NCBI GenBank assembly: GCA_964522665.1
Contig: CAZFVY010000014.1
Location: 1-64,000 of the forward strand
Length of the DNA: 64,000 bases
Direction of reading: 5' to 3'
Origin: CAZFVY01 sp964522665
GTDB taxonomy: Bacteria > Verrucomicrobiota > Verrucomicrobiia > Limisphaerales > CAZFVY01
Made by a program: the position numbers and the translations under genes. Shown here one piece after another: positions 57,701 through 64,000 of this stretch. Under the pieces are notes generated by a model that saw nothing but the letters and a program-made list of their open reading frames with translations, did not search any database and had not been told where the DNA came from. How positions within the stretch are numbered: the first letter of the stretch is position 1; each line of letters opens with the position of its first letter.

Positions 57701-60700
57701 CGCTTCCAGCCACGACGACGGCGTCCTGCGGCTGCGAGGTGATGCTGACCGGAACGTTGACCACCAAGCTGACCACGGCGCTGGTCACCGAACCGCCCGC
57801 GTTCGAAACGATCACGCGATACGCGCCCGCGTTCGCCGGCTGAGCGCTATTCACGGTAAACTCCGGCGCGGTCGCGTTGGCAAGGTTCCCGCCGTTGAAT
57901 TGCCATTGAAAAGCCAGAGAAGCGCCGCTGGCGGTTACATTGAACGTCGCCGGCGAGCCTTGCGTGACGGTCAATCCCTGCGGCTGCGAACTGATCGTCG
58001 GCGGCTTGACGACCAAAATCGTGACCGGACTCGAAACCGTCGTGCCACCATCATTATCCGTGGCCTTGGCCGTCAGGACATAGGTACCCTCCGCCAGATT
58101 GGACAGGTTGAACGTGAATGGGCTCGCCGTCTTGGTCCCGACCAAAGCTGTCCCTTGGAACAAGTCCACTTGCACGACCGTCCCGTCGGTATCGCTCGCG
58201 TTGGCCGTTACAACCAAGTTCGCCGGCGGCACGAAGACCGCGCCATTGGTCGGACTGACGATGCTGACCGTCGGGAGCGCATCGGCCACAAAGGTTGCCG
58301 TGACGGTCTTGTCAGCGTCCATCACGACTTGGATCGGGCTTTCGCTCCCCGTGACCGCGCCACTCCATCCCGTGAATCGGAACCCGGCCGCCGCCGCGGC
58401 CCGGAGGACTACCGTTGTCCCATCGAGGTAGCTTTCCGCGTTGGGATCGACCGTGACGTTGCCCAAGCCGGTTTGGGTGATGATAAGTTTCCGCAATGGG
58501 GTGAAATTCGCCGTGATCGATTGGTTGGCGTTCAACGTGACGGACAACGGATTCGCGGAACCGGTGGCATCGCCGGACCAGCCGGAGAAAACGAAGCCCG
58601 AATTGGCCGTCGCCTGTAAGCTTAGGGTCGTCCCCGGCAGAAAGCTCGATTGAACCGGATTGGGTCCGGGGTCACCAATCAACTGGCTGGCATTTCCGAA
58701 CACGCGGACCGAAAAGGTCGCCGTCGGACTAGCGGTCGCAAACTGCTGCAGTGTCCAGCCGCCCGTCGCGTTCGCCTGCCAATAGCCGAACGGACTGGAC
58801 CCGGTCAACGCGCCCGGACTGATGATTGGGCCGGCGGTGTCATCCCCGGTCAACCCGTTGAACTGGAGCGTCCAAGTCAGCTTGCCACCGCTTGGCACGG
58901 GGACCGCGAGATCGGTGACATCGATGCTTTGGTTACCGTTCACCAGGGTGATCGCGGGACTGGTATATAGCAGCGTTCCGGGCGCGCCGCCCGCGCCATC
59001 GTCAGCATAAAACCGAAACGTCGCGCTCGTTCCCGTCGCGGTCTGAGCGTTCACGAAACAATCGAACCCGAACTCGGTGATCTGTCCGCTCACTCCCGCG
59101 CCCAAGTCGATCTCGTCACCCACCTCGACTTTGGCCGGCAGAAAGACGCTGTCCTTCAACGAACTCGAGCCGTCAAAAAAGGTGACAAGTTGCGCGCTCG
59201 TTCCGGTCACAGTCCCGCCCGTCCCCGCCGTAACCATCAAATTGAACTTGTTGATGACGGTCAAAACGGCGGGATCGCTGGGGAACGAACCCGTGGGACC
59301 TTTCACAATCACTCGATAGGAGCCGGCGTCGGTCGTTTGGACGGAACCGATCGACAGCTTCGCGCTCGTCGCGTCGGGAATATCCGCGCCATTGAACTGC
59401 CATTGATAGGTCAGCGGCCCGGTGCCGTTGGCGGCGACGGAGAAGCTCACCGCGTCGCCCACTTTGACCGTCTGACTCTGCGGTTGGGCGGCAATCGAGA
59501 TCGGCACGTTGACGGTAAACGTCGACGGGCCGTTAGTGATGGTCCCCACGGCGTTACTGATGATCACCGAATACGCCCCCGAATCGGTTGGCTGCACATT
59601 CGTCAGGGTCAGCACGGGGGACGTCGAGTTGGGGAAGTTGACGCCATCTTTCTGCCATTGGTACATCAACGGGGCGGTCCCAGACGCGATAACGGAAAAG
59701 ATGGCCGTGCCGCCCACCGGCGTGGAGACGGTATCCGACTCCTGGATCACGCTCGGCGGCGCGAGCACGACGACGCTAAAAGTCACCGCGGCGGACAGAC
59801 TCGGCGTTCCGTTGTCGGCGACCGACACCGTTATCAAATTGGTGCTCGGTGACTCGGCTTTATTCGGGGTCCACCGGAGGATACCGGTAACCGGATCAAT
59901 CGTGGCGCCGTCCGGTGGGTTGGGGCCAAGGCTGAACGTGAGTATCTGCCCGGGCACGTCGGGATCCGTGGCGACATTCGTCACCGTTAACGTCGTGAAT
60001 TGCAGTACCGTCTGATCGGGAACCAGCGCCAGCGAGGGCGCGTGGTTCACGGGCCGAACGGTCAAGGCGAACACCTGGGTGGTGATGGCCCCGTCATCGT
60101 CGGCCACCGCGACTGAAATGTTAGCGACGCCGGTTTGTTTGGCGAGCGGGGTGAGCACGAGCGTCCGGTTGGCGCCGGTTCCGCCGAGGACCACGCCCGC
60201 GGCGGGAACGAGGCCGGGCGTCAAGGAGGAGGCCGTTACCACGAGATTATTCGGCTGCGTCTCGAGATCGGCAACCGTGAAATTGATCGGGGCGGAAGAG
60301 GTATCTTGATCAATCGCGAGGTCGGCCAGACCGGTGATCGTCGGCGGCGAATCAACGTGGACCACGGCCGGCAGGTAGGTTGCCTGGGCCTCATCGGCGC
60401 TGGCGTCGGAAAGCTGGCGGACAATCGGTTGATCCGTAAAATTGACGATCTCATTCGTCCCCGTGACTCCCGGGACGGCGGCGAACGTGACATTCAACAA
60501 CTGGCGCGAGCCGATCGGGAAAGTCTGCCCGGTTGATAACGCCATGATGACGCCAATCTTCCCCGCGCTCGCCTGATTCGTATTGATCACGACGCTGGCT
60601 CCCGAGACGTCGGTTCCGGGCTTGATATCGACTAGCAGCAGAACCGTCGGATCGAATCCAAGGCTGAATCCCAGCGCGTTTTCAAAACCTTGCGCGAGCA

Positions 60701-61583
60701 GCGAGACGCTCATCGTATTGGTCCCCCCGGGCAGGAGCGTGATCCCGCTCGCCTTGAACTGGCTCGGCGTGGTCTGGAGGACGTTTAGCGCGAACGCGTT
60801 GGTGGCGACCCCGCCATTGGCGTCCGCCACCGTGACGGTGATTGTCGCCCGGCCGATCTGATTCGCCACGGGCGTGATCGTCAGCGTTCGGTTGGCGCCG
60901 GAGCCACCGAGCACAACGCCGGCGGCGCCTACCACCGCCGGGTTCGAAGAGGAAGCGTTGACGGTCAAGTTCGCGGCCGCGGTTTCGACGTCACTTACCG
61001 TAAAACTGAGCGGGCCGAGCTGGCCATTCTGGTTTACCGTTTGGTCCGTGAGGCCGGTAATGAGCGGCAGCGCGTTGACGGTCACGCTGCCCGCCACGTA
61101 ACTGGTGGTCAGCGCGTTGGCGTTTGGGTCCGAAACGCCCCGCCCGACCGGCGTGTCGGTGAAATTGATGGGCGAGGTCGCGCCGGCCACGCCCGGTTGC
61201 GCCGTGAAGCTGACGGTCACCAGCGGAACCGAGCCGGCCGCAAAGGTTTGCCCGGCCGCCACCGACATTAGCACGCCGATCTGGCCGAGGCCCGCGAGCG
61301 TCGTATTGGGGATGAAGTTGACCGGCGGAGCGCCGTTGGCGACGTTGATCGCGACGAACTGAAGCACGTTCGTGTCGTAATTGAGGCTGAACGCGACCGT
61401 ATTCTCGGTTCCCTGCGCGGCCAGCGAAATGGTGACCGAGTTCGTCGCGCCCGTCGGCAAGACGATATTCCCGGCGCTTATGACGCTCGGGTTCGCGCCA
61501 AATGTATGGCCCGACCCCGCCAAGAGGCAGGCCAGCGCCACAATCCAAAGTTTCAAGCCGGACGATTTTAAAATACCTTTCAC
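48744..61583 (-). CDS. Giant secreted Ig-repeat protein with cohesin-like modules
   Basis: The 4,279-residue protein starts at GTG 61583 behind AGGA and has a signal peptide (about 1-30). Modules in order: cohesin-like 1 (about 30-175), cadherin-like, cohesin-like 2 (about 270-410), cadherin-like, He_PIG-like, two Ig-like, a domain like that of the PEP-CTERM protein (about 785-965), two InlB-like (FSGWSGDATGS, FTGWSGAVTGS), a Big-type domain, 20 Ig-like (about 1190-2895), PPC-like, one Ig-like, PPC-like, ten Ig-like (about 3280-4128) and two tail repeats ending FRFYRILVAP. Each Ig-like unit is about 85 residues with YQW and DAGxY core motifs. I see only one Cys after the signal. A long extracellular tether or adhesin is inferred. 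Confidence 0.92.
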   Translation of the reverse strand: MKGILKSSGLKLWIVALACLLAGSGHTFGANPSVISAGNIVLPTGATNSVTISLAAQGTENTVAFSLNYDTNVLQFVAINVANGAPPVNFIPNTTLAGLGQIGVLMSVAAGQTFAAGSVPLVTVSFTAQPGVAGATSPINFTDTPVGRGVSDPNANALTTSYVAGSVTVNALPLITGLTDQTVNQNGQLGPLSFTVSDVETAAANLTVNASSSNPAVVGAAGVVLGGSGANRTLTITPVANQIGRATITVTVADANGGVATNAFALNVLQTTPSQFKASGITLLPGGTNTMSVSLLAQGFENALGFSLGFDPTVLLLVDIKPGTDVSGASVVINTNQASAGKIGVIMALSTGQTFPIGSRQLLNVTFAAVPGVTGTNEIVNFTDQPIVRQLSDASADEAQATYLPAVVHVDSPPTITGLADLAIDQDTSSAPINFTVADLETQPNNLVVTASSLTPGLVPAAGVVLGGTGANRTLVLTPLAKQTGVANISVAVADDDGAITTQVFALTVRPVNHAPSLALVPDQTVLQFTTLTVTNVATDPDVPGQILTFSLGPNPPDGATIDPVTGILRWTPNKAESPSTNLITVSVADNGTPSLSAAVTFSVVVLAPPSVIQESDTVSTPVGGTAIFSVIASGTAPLMYQWQKDGVNFPNSTSPVLTLTNVQPTDSGAYSVIISNAVGTITNGPSTFTVNVPISIAAQPQSQTVKVGDAVSFSVAANGTGPLTYQWQFNGADIPDATSAKLSIGSVQTTDAGSYRVIVKGPTGSFPSDPAVLTVINKFNLMVTAGTGGTVTGTSAQLVTFFDGSSSLKDSVFLPAKVEVGDEIDLGAGVSGQITEFGFDCFVNAQTATGTSATFRFYADDGAGGAPGTLLYTSPAITLVNGNQSIDVTDLAVPVPSGGKLTWTLQFNGLTGDDTAGPIISPGALTGSSPFGYWQANATGGWTLQQFATASPTATFSVRVFGNASQLIGDPGPNPVQSSFLPGTTLSLQATANSGFVFSGWSGDATGSANPLSVTLNANQSITANFTPLRKLIITQTGLGNVTVDPNAESYLDGTTVVLRAAAAAGFRFTGWSGAVTGSESPIQVVMDADKTVTATFVADALPTVSIVSPTNGAVFVPPANLVVTANASDTDGTVVQVDLFQGTALVGTKTASPFTFNLSNLAEGTYVLTAKATDNDGGTTVSSPVTILVVKPPTISSQPQGLTVTQGSPATFNVTASGASLAFQWQFNGGNLANATAPEFTVNSAQPANAGAYRVIVSNAGGSVTSAVVSLVVNVPVSITSQPQDAVVVAGSVATFSVAATGSTPLTYQWQRNGANLPGANGPTLTINGAQTSDAGGYQVVVTNPAGNLTSQTATLTVNVPVNITSQPKDQTVTAGTVATLSVAAAGTEPLAYQWRLNNVNVPGANGPTFTINNAQPVNAGPYQVVITNPAGTVTSSSANLIVNVPVTISLAPTNQTVVVGAAASFAVVASGTAPLTYQWQFNGANIPNATSANFVINSPQTTDAGAYQVVITNPAGSLTSSAATLTVNAPVTISSQPKDATVTAGTAATFNVSASGTAPLSFQWQFKGANVPGATSSTFTINSAQTSDAGSYQVLITNPAGTISSSSANLTVNVPVSIGTQPANQTVTLGGAATFSVGASGTAPLTYQWQFNGANIPGATNQTLTLPSVQTTDRGAYQVIVTNPAGSLTSASANLLVNVPVAITAQPKDVTINAGGNASFAVTATGTDPLSFQWLKNGAPVSAANAPTLALNNAQASDAGAYSVVVSNVVGAVTSSPANLTVNVPPAISQAPKDLTVTAGSSATFSVTASGTAPLSFQWQHAGVSLDGATGPALTLNAVKTTDAGAYTVTVTNVAGTITSAAANLVVNVPITLTGQPTNQVVNLGGAASFSVTAAGTAPLTFQWLFNGAPLPGATSPTFTIGTVQAANAGSYAVSVSNVVGAVTSAAATLTLNIPPAITSISQDLTVVAGAPVALSVAATGTQPLSYQWTQNGAAVNGATNAVLSFDHVQAANAGSYQVTVTNVAGSATGGPVKMDVNVPPAITLQPKSQTNLIGDNVNFQVIVTGTPPLGYQWFRNQTPISGATAPQLALNNVTTNQAGQYTVTITNVAGSVTSDIANLVVNVPVTITTPPTNQVALASAPVSFTVVATGTAPIGYQWLFNGALLPGANAATFNIPSARPTDAGSYSVVVSNVVGAVVSGPATLKVVTPPSITKQPQGLTLQVGGTAAFSVTANGSEPLAYQWLFGANPLSGATNATLTLTNLLASQAGIYSVVVTNAGGQVTSDNATLVINLPVTITAQPQSRTNLVGSPASFSVTATGSAPITFQWLFNGTSLAGQTNATISLTSVQATDAGSYQVVVGNAAGSLSSSNATLAVNVPPSITKQPKTKSSVVGATTAKFSVTASGTQPLTYQWQFNGGAIQGATNSILTLSNIVATMQGTYLVTVANVAGSTNSQPAILTVNTRPGITGQPQNVSTNQGSPASFTVTATGTAPLSFQWLFNGNKVPGATNASISFAGVQPTNAGLYSVIVTNVAGSVVSAAAQLTVNVPPTIARAPSDVAAIAGANAIFSVVANGSDPLSYQWRFGAANLNGATNSTLTLNNVQSAQVGAYTVVVSNPAGTVTSTAGNLTISTPVTITTPPGPQTVTAGANATFTVVAAGSAPLGYQWRFFGVNLPGATNASYTVNAAQPTDVGPYSVVVSNLVGSVKSPDAQLTVNVPPVITAQPQSQTAAVGATVNLGVVANGTAPLSYQWSFNGAALGGATNATLTLNNVQNAQAGPYVVVVSNAGGSVTSAPPAILTVSVPPAIQTQPVGQTVAAGANVIFSVAATGTAPLSYQWRRNGALLIGETNPTLTINGAQPSASGDYSVLVINSVGTLASANATLGLNLPALSLADNFAASATSAATTGSFDGGTNTLATKELGEPNHAGATGGHSVWFAWQAPANGIMTFDTAGSSFDTVLAVYTGSAVNSLTAVASDDDFGGEVASQVQFNAVAGTVYHVAIDGASAASVGHIVVTFNFNQTAQILPQILSAPVDQTSATGGTVTFNVAAAPAGVTFQWSYNGTALNGETSSNLVLNSVSALNAGPYTVRVTSGANFVDSVPANLQINDSNDTGASEDKFSDLAGLVGPSGLALASFPVKITPIQPQAGSSAVARGYSGAQVFTTFNGTPQPGEPNPWSVSGGAPSWFLYQAQTNGVLQLDTKGSDFKTLLAVFTGSGADFASLVLQGADAHSAADGKGSVVSLTALAGTTYFIVVDGENGAKGHVTLNYNLGRVASITKQPSGGAVLAGQNVTLTVTATNVAAPALLAYQWSRNGLQLAGATNATLNVANVGVGSGGNYTVAVANFAGAVTSQVATVTVGAPLTITAEPQNQSSAVGSTVTLSVAASGTEPLGYQWNLGGVPLAGATNSTLILPNVSGANAGSYTVVITNVANSVTSTPAVLSISAPPAITSQPNPNNPLPIGGSVTFSVTASSSSPLTYQWRLNGVNLLGATNATLQLNNVQATAAGDYTVVVGNAVASVVSAKANLSVSTAITIVSAPQDQTANAGDTIVFNVVALGTAPLTYQWQFNGTDVLGATGDSLTLTNVQPAEAGQYQVVVANGAGPVTSPAATLTVNSAITITQQPQPSQSLTLGGSATLRVTATGTGLSYQWRRNGIALANQISATLTLTNTSVADAGTYTVVVENDAASVVSDPAVLAVNSAITILTPPKNQTVAAGGTASFSVIASGSPPLAYQWRLNGADLTGDTAATLTLNNVQASAAGSYSVQVTNGAGSVVSAPASLTVNTPIVITQQPTNQILVVGTNVTFSVTATGNNLGYQWRYNGVDIANAVGSNLTLSNAQVSAAGIYTVLVSNGSGNVLSDPADLALNAAPSIVVQPQSQSTGGGGTVIFSVTAFGSGSLGYQWRFNGSDIPGATSATYRIPNAQASNAGTYQVAVNNAIGSTLSAAANLAVNVSVTITQQPASVPLTVGANATFTVVAIGANLNYQWLFNSVAIEGATNSSLTLTNVTTALAGAYNVIVSNPAGAATSDLAFLSQATAPSILSPPQGVSAPVGGTANFNVSAVGAAPLTYQWTRNGFNISGATNSTLTLTNLKSTDEGKYQVLVTNPASSILSDEATLVVVPVQTIQLTAGALSANGAFALHLTGPVGQTVQLQASTTLTNWVGLTNFVLTTGAADYVDAPGTNLAHRFYRLAPAVPLQLLSATLQGNGQYQLAIQGSPGQNLTIQSSADLKTWTAIGAGFLSGTNLSFLDPQPGTNSFRFYRILVAP
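49190..59760 (-). repeat. Array of 33 Ig-like coding repeats
   Basis: Within the giant gene, about 33 repeats of roughly 255 bases encode Ig-like units; two lie near 59760-59230, the rest from about 58010 to 49190, interrupted by two PPC-like domains (about 52890-52510 and 52225-51750). Linkers fall into groups: VPVTI/VPVSI types early, VPPAI/VPPSI in the middle, and NSAITI types late. This grouping implies stepwise local duplication. Confidence 0.85.
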
Positions 61584-61765
61584 TTTTTCCTATTCTGAGG
61601 CGCGTTTCGCAAAAGCGCAAAATGAATGAGTGAGCAACTTCTTCGCCACACGAAAGCTTCCGTTTTCGCACGACCCCGGTGGCGCGAAAAAGGGGCGACG
61701 ATCGATTCGCAAGTTTTGCGCAATCTCATCTGCTCCGAAGCCGCGTTTCAAGTTCAGATCGCATG

Positions 61766-64000
61766 TTACGGCAAGAGCCGGACCCGGTAAAAGCGACCCG
61801 GCGCCTTGGCATCCGAGGCCTCGCTAAAGTCCAGGGTGTCGCTCGAGGCGTTGAGCGTTTGCGAAGCCGTCCAACTCTTCAGGTCGGTCGATACCTCCAA
61901 GGCGTACTGCCCTGGCGTCGCCCCGGTGAGGCGCATTTGCAGCGAGCCGGGCGCCGCGGCGGAGATCAGGGCGAGTTTCAACGACGTCGCCGTCGCGCCA
62001 CTCGAAACGGTAATGGTCCCCGGCAGGAACGGAGTCGGCAGCGCCACCTCGGCGATGGGATCAGCCACCAATTCCGCCACGGGTTGATTCCCAAAGGTGA
62101 GCTGGGTCGTTCGTCCAGCGGAGGCGGCGGACGTGGTGAATTCGACCTCCATGATTTCGTGAGTTCCCACGCTGAAGGTCTGGCCGGCCGACAGCGCCAA
62201 GAGGACGCCGAGCCGACCCGAACTAGCGCCGTTCGTGTTCATTACAACGGTCGCCCCCGGCGCGTCCGCGCCCGCTTTGAAGGTCATGTAGGCCAGCTCT
62301 TGAGGATCAAAATCGAGACTGAACGAAGCCGCGTTCTCGTCACCGGCCGCGGTGAGAAGCAGCGGTACCAAGACGGTTTGCCCGGCCGGGGCAGTCACGC
62401 TGCCGGCCTGAATAGCGCGCGGCACGAGGGGCGGCAGTGGGCTCGATTTGGCAAGGCCTGATTTCCCGGGTGCGCTCAGGCCGGTTGGGGTGATGCCGAC
62501 CGAGTTCACCAACGGCGCCGTCGGCCCGCCGATGGCGGTCACGGGATCCAGCGCGGCGGCGTAGCGGCCAGCCTGGACGAAATCGAAGAGGTTGATCACG
62601 CCGTCGCCCAGCGCCAGAACGCCGTTCACGCTGCGCGGCGCGCAATCGGCCCGGGCAAACTCGCTCAAACTGCTGGGCGTATCCAACCCGACGACGAAAC
62701 GGCCCACCTGCACCCAATCCGTGACGCGAACCGTACCGTCACCCTTGCCGGTTGGCCGCGGCAGGAGATCGGCCTCGAACCCGCGGAGGATCGTGACGAG
62801 TCCAGAGTCGTAGGTGAGAGGCAATGTTGCTCCGGCGGCGCTCGAAACCAGGCGCGTGGTCGGAGCGTCGGTGAAGCCGACGGCGGTGTTGGTCACCGTC
62901 GCGGCCGCGGCGATCATGAAGTTGACGACCGCGACAGTCTGCGTTCCGCCGGCCAAGGTCTGCGTTCCCGGCAGCATCACGAGGACACCGAATTTGCCGG
63001 CGGTCGCCTGACTCGCATCGGACGTCAAGGTCCCGCCCGCGATACTCTGCGGCAGCGCCGCGCTGGGGCCGCCGAGAACCGTCGGATCGAACGTAAGACT
63101 GAAGGCGACCGCATGCTCGCCGCCGCCGTTGGCCAGCACAATTGGCACACTCACCGTGCCGCCCAATGGGGCCGCGGCTCCACTCACGAGGAGATCACGC
63201 GCCGTCACCGAAACCAGAAACGAGGTCGTTGCCGCTCCACCGTTCAAGTCCTTGACGGTCAAGGTGATCACCGCCGAACCGGTCTGGCTTCCCAGCGGCG
63301 AAACCGTCACGGAGCGCGTGCTGCCGGTCCCTTGGATGGAAACATTCTGGTCGGGAATGAGGAGCGGATTCGAGGAACTGGCGACCAAGGCCAAAGAAGT
63401 GGCCGGCGTCTCGGCGTCGGTGACGCTAAAAACCATCGGGGTCATGCCACCGCCGCCGATTTTGACCGCCGAGTTGGTGGTCCCGGAGAGATTGGCGATC
63501 ACGGGCGGGATGTTCGTCACGATCACCGAGAAACTGCCGCCCGCGCTCATGGGCGGCGAGCCGTTGTCGGTCACGTGAACGTTGACGACATTGGTGGTGT
63601 TAATCTGCTGGGCGGTCACCGACCAGGAGATGACGCCAGTTGATGGGTTGACGCTCAAGCCCGCCGGACCGGAATCGACGCTGAAGGTAAGTGTTTGCGC
63701 CGGTAAATCCGGGTCGGTGGCCGTTAGGGTCGCCTGGAAAGCCGTGAGCGAATTGATGAATTGATTCGCCGGAACCGTCAATGTCGGCGGGCGATTGACG
63801 ATGACGCTCGCGGGCAAGAAACCGCCATCGACCGAATACTGACCACCGGCGAGGCCACTCGCGCTTAGTTGCCCGACCGTTCCCGTCAACGCAAAGACAC
63901 CAGCGGCGCTGTCGCCCCCGCCGCCCCCGAAAGTGGACGAGGTGAGTTCGAGGGACGACGCCGCGACGACCGCCTGAACCCAGGGGCTGAACCCGAGGAC
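61766..64000 (-). CDS. Secreted cohesin/dockerin-like protein, 5' end outside the window
   Basis: The frame stays open to the edge, so 744 residues of C-terminal part are seen. Modules in order: a Gly-rich entry (SSTFGGGGG, then GGQYSVDGGFLP), He_PIG-like, cadherin-like, cohesin-like A, a dockerin-like pair (GDGTVRVTDWVQVGRF and GDGVINLFDFVQAGRY), cohesin-like B and a tail ending FYRVRLLP. The dockerin loops keep D5, G6 and D12 of the Ca-binding loop but lack the first Asp. It precedes the giant gene by 182 bases on the same strand, so they may share an operon. Confidence 0.87.
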   Translation of the reverse strand, partial: VLGFSPWVQAVVAASSLELTSSTFGGGGGDSAAGVFALTGTVGQLSASGLAGGQYSVDGGFLPASVIVNRPPTLTVPANQFINSLTAFQATLTATDPDLPAQTLTFSVDSGPAGLSVNPSTGVISWSVTAQQINTTNVVNVHVTDNGSPPMSAGGSFSVIVTNIPPVIANLSGTTNSAVKIGGGGMTPMVFSVTDAETPATSLALVASSSNPLLIPDQNVSIQGTGSTRSVTVSPLGSQTGSAVITLTVKDLNGGAATTSFLVSVTARDLLVSGAAAPLGGTVSVPIVLANGGGEHAVAFSLTFDPTVLGGPSAALPQSIAGGTLTSDASQATAGKFGVLVMLPGTQTLAGGTQTVAVVNFMIAAAATVTNTAVGFTDAPTTRLVSSAAGATLPLTYDSGLVTILRGFEADLLPRPTGKGDGTVRVTDWVQVGRFVVGLDTPSSLSEFARADCAPRSVNGVLALGDGVINLFDFVQAGRYAAALDPVTAIGGPTAPLVNSVGITPTGLSAPGKSGLAKSSPLPPLVPRAIQAGSVTAPAGQTVLVPLLLTAAGDENAASFSLDFDPQELAYMTFKAGADAPGATVVMNTNGASSGRLGVLLALSAGQTFSVGTHEIMEVEFTTSAASAGRTTQLTFGNQPVAELVADPIAEVALPTPFLPGTITVSSGATATSLKLALISAAAPGSLQMRLTGATPGQYALEVSTDLKSWTASQTLNASSDTLDFSEASDAKAPGRFYRVRLLP
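62560..62760 (-). other. Coding segment for two dockerin-like Ca-binding repeats
   Basis: Two repeats about 43 residues apart each read x-G-D-G-x-x-x-x-x-D-(W/F)-V-Q-x-G-R-(F/Y). They match the type I dockerin plan of two EF-hand-like loops with a helix after each. The first loop position is Thr or Leu rather than Asp, so calcium affinity may be reduced. Confidence 0.65.

Noticed and set aside
49190..59760. Possible CRISPR or satellite array
   Set aside because: The repeats are about 255 bases, divergent at DNA level, and in frame within one gene; they are protein domains.

Overview
The window looks like a chromosomal segment of a GC-rich Verrucomicrobiota bacterium, probably of the Pedosphaera/Limisphaerales type. 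The supporting evidence is prepilin-like proteins ending in an H-x9-DG motif, a PEP-CTERM protein, PadR plus MacB/FtsX permeases of the acidobacterial-duplicated-orphan type, and very long secreted Ig-repeat proteins. This assignment is inference from gene content; no rRNA or tRNA gene is visible to confirm it.

Layout. 1-6340 (all minus strand): the first 18 codons of a P-II nitrogen regulator at the left edge, then kdpE and the potassium-pump operon kdpFABC with an extra 27-residue ORF; no kdpD is visible. 6900-7400: a hicB/hicA pair. 7440-10716: a BtaA-like (DUF3419) aminocarboxypropyltransferase, a GNAT/FemAB-like protein and a divergent methyltransferase, a possible lipid-modification cluster. 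10847-14881: a XerC-type recombinase and three GDP-sugar genes (fcl, two gmd paralogues). 14945-20640: a Ski2-like helicase with a Cys cluster, and a padR-permease pair behind a clear sigma70-like promoter. 20822-25649: a four-gene operon of beta-propeller protein, formylglycine-generating-enzyme-like lipoprotein, MBOAT acyltransferase and SGNH protein, likely for acylation of a surface glycan. 26060-28864: vapB, a truncated vapC, and a second permease. 29228-34196: two small membrane proteins, a DR2241-like Fe-S protein, an MscS channel, thiH-thiS and a membrane protein. 34429-44096: two prepilin-like proteins flanking glpD, a second hicBA pair, a secreted kexin-like S8 protease, thiD and polX.

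44335-64000 is the surface-protein region and the most unusual part. It holds a PEP-CTERM protein closed by a textbook terminator, a FecR-TPR-outer-membrane-barrel fusion of 1,173 residues, a 4,279-residue secreted protein with 33 Ig-like repeats plus cohesin-like, cadherin-like, InlB-like and PPC-like modules, and the 3' part of another secreted protein that carries two cohesin-like modules and a dockerin-like pair. The giant protein contains a copy of the ectodomain of the PEP-CTERM protein, and three secreted proteins share a similar C-terminal tail.

How the genes may work together: GDP-fucose-type sugars, MBOAT/SGNH acylation, PEP-CTERM sorting and the giant Ig/cohesin/dockerin proteins suggest a cell that builds a decorated exopolysaccharide or matrix with long protein tethers. 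The Kdp, P-II, thiamine and glycerol-3-phosphate genes are ordinary housekeeping. Start codons were moved downstream wherever an upstream start was only a TTG or GTG with no support.
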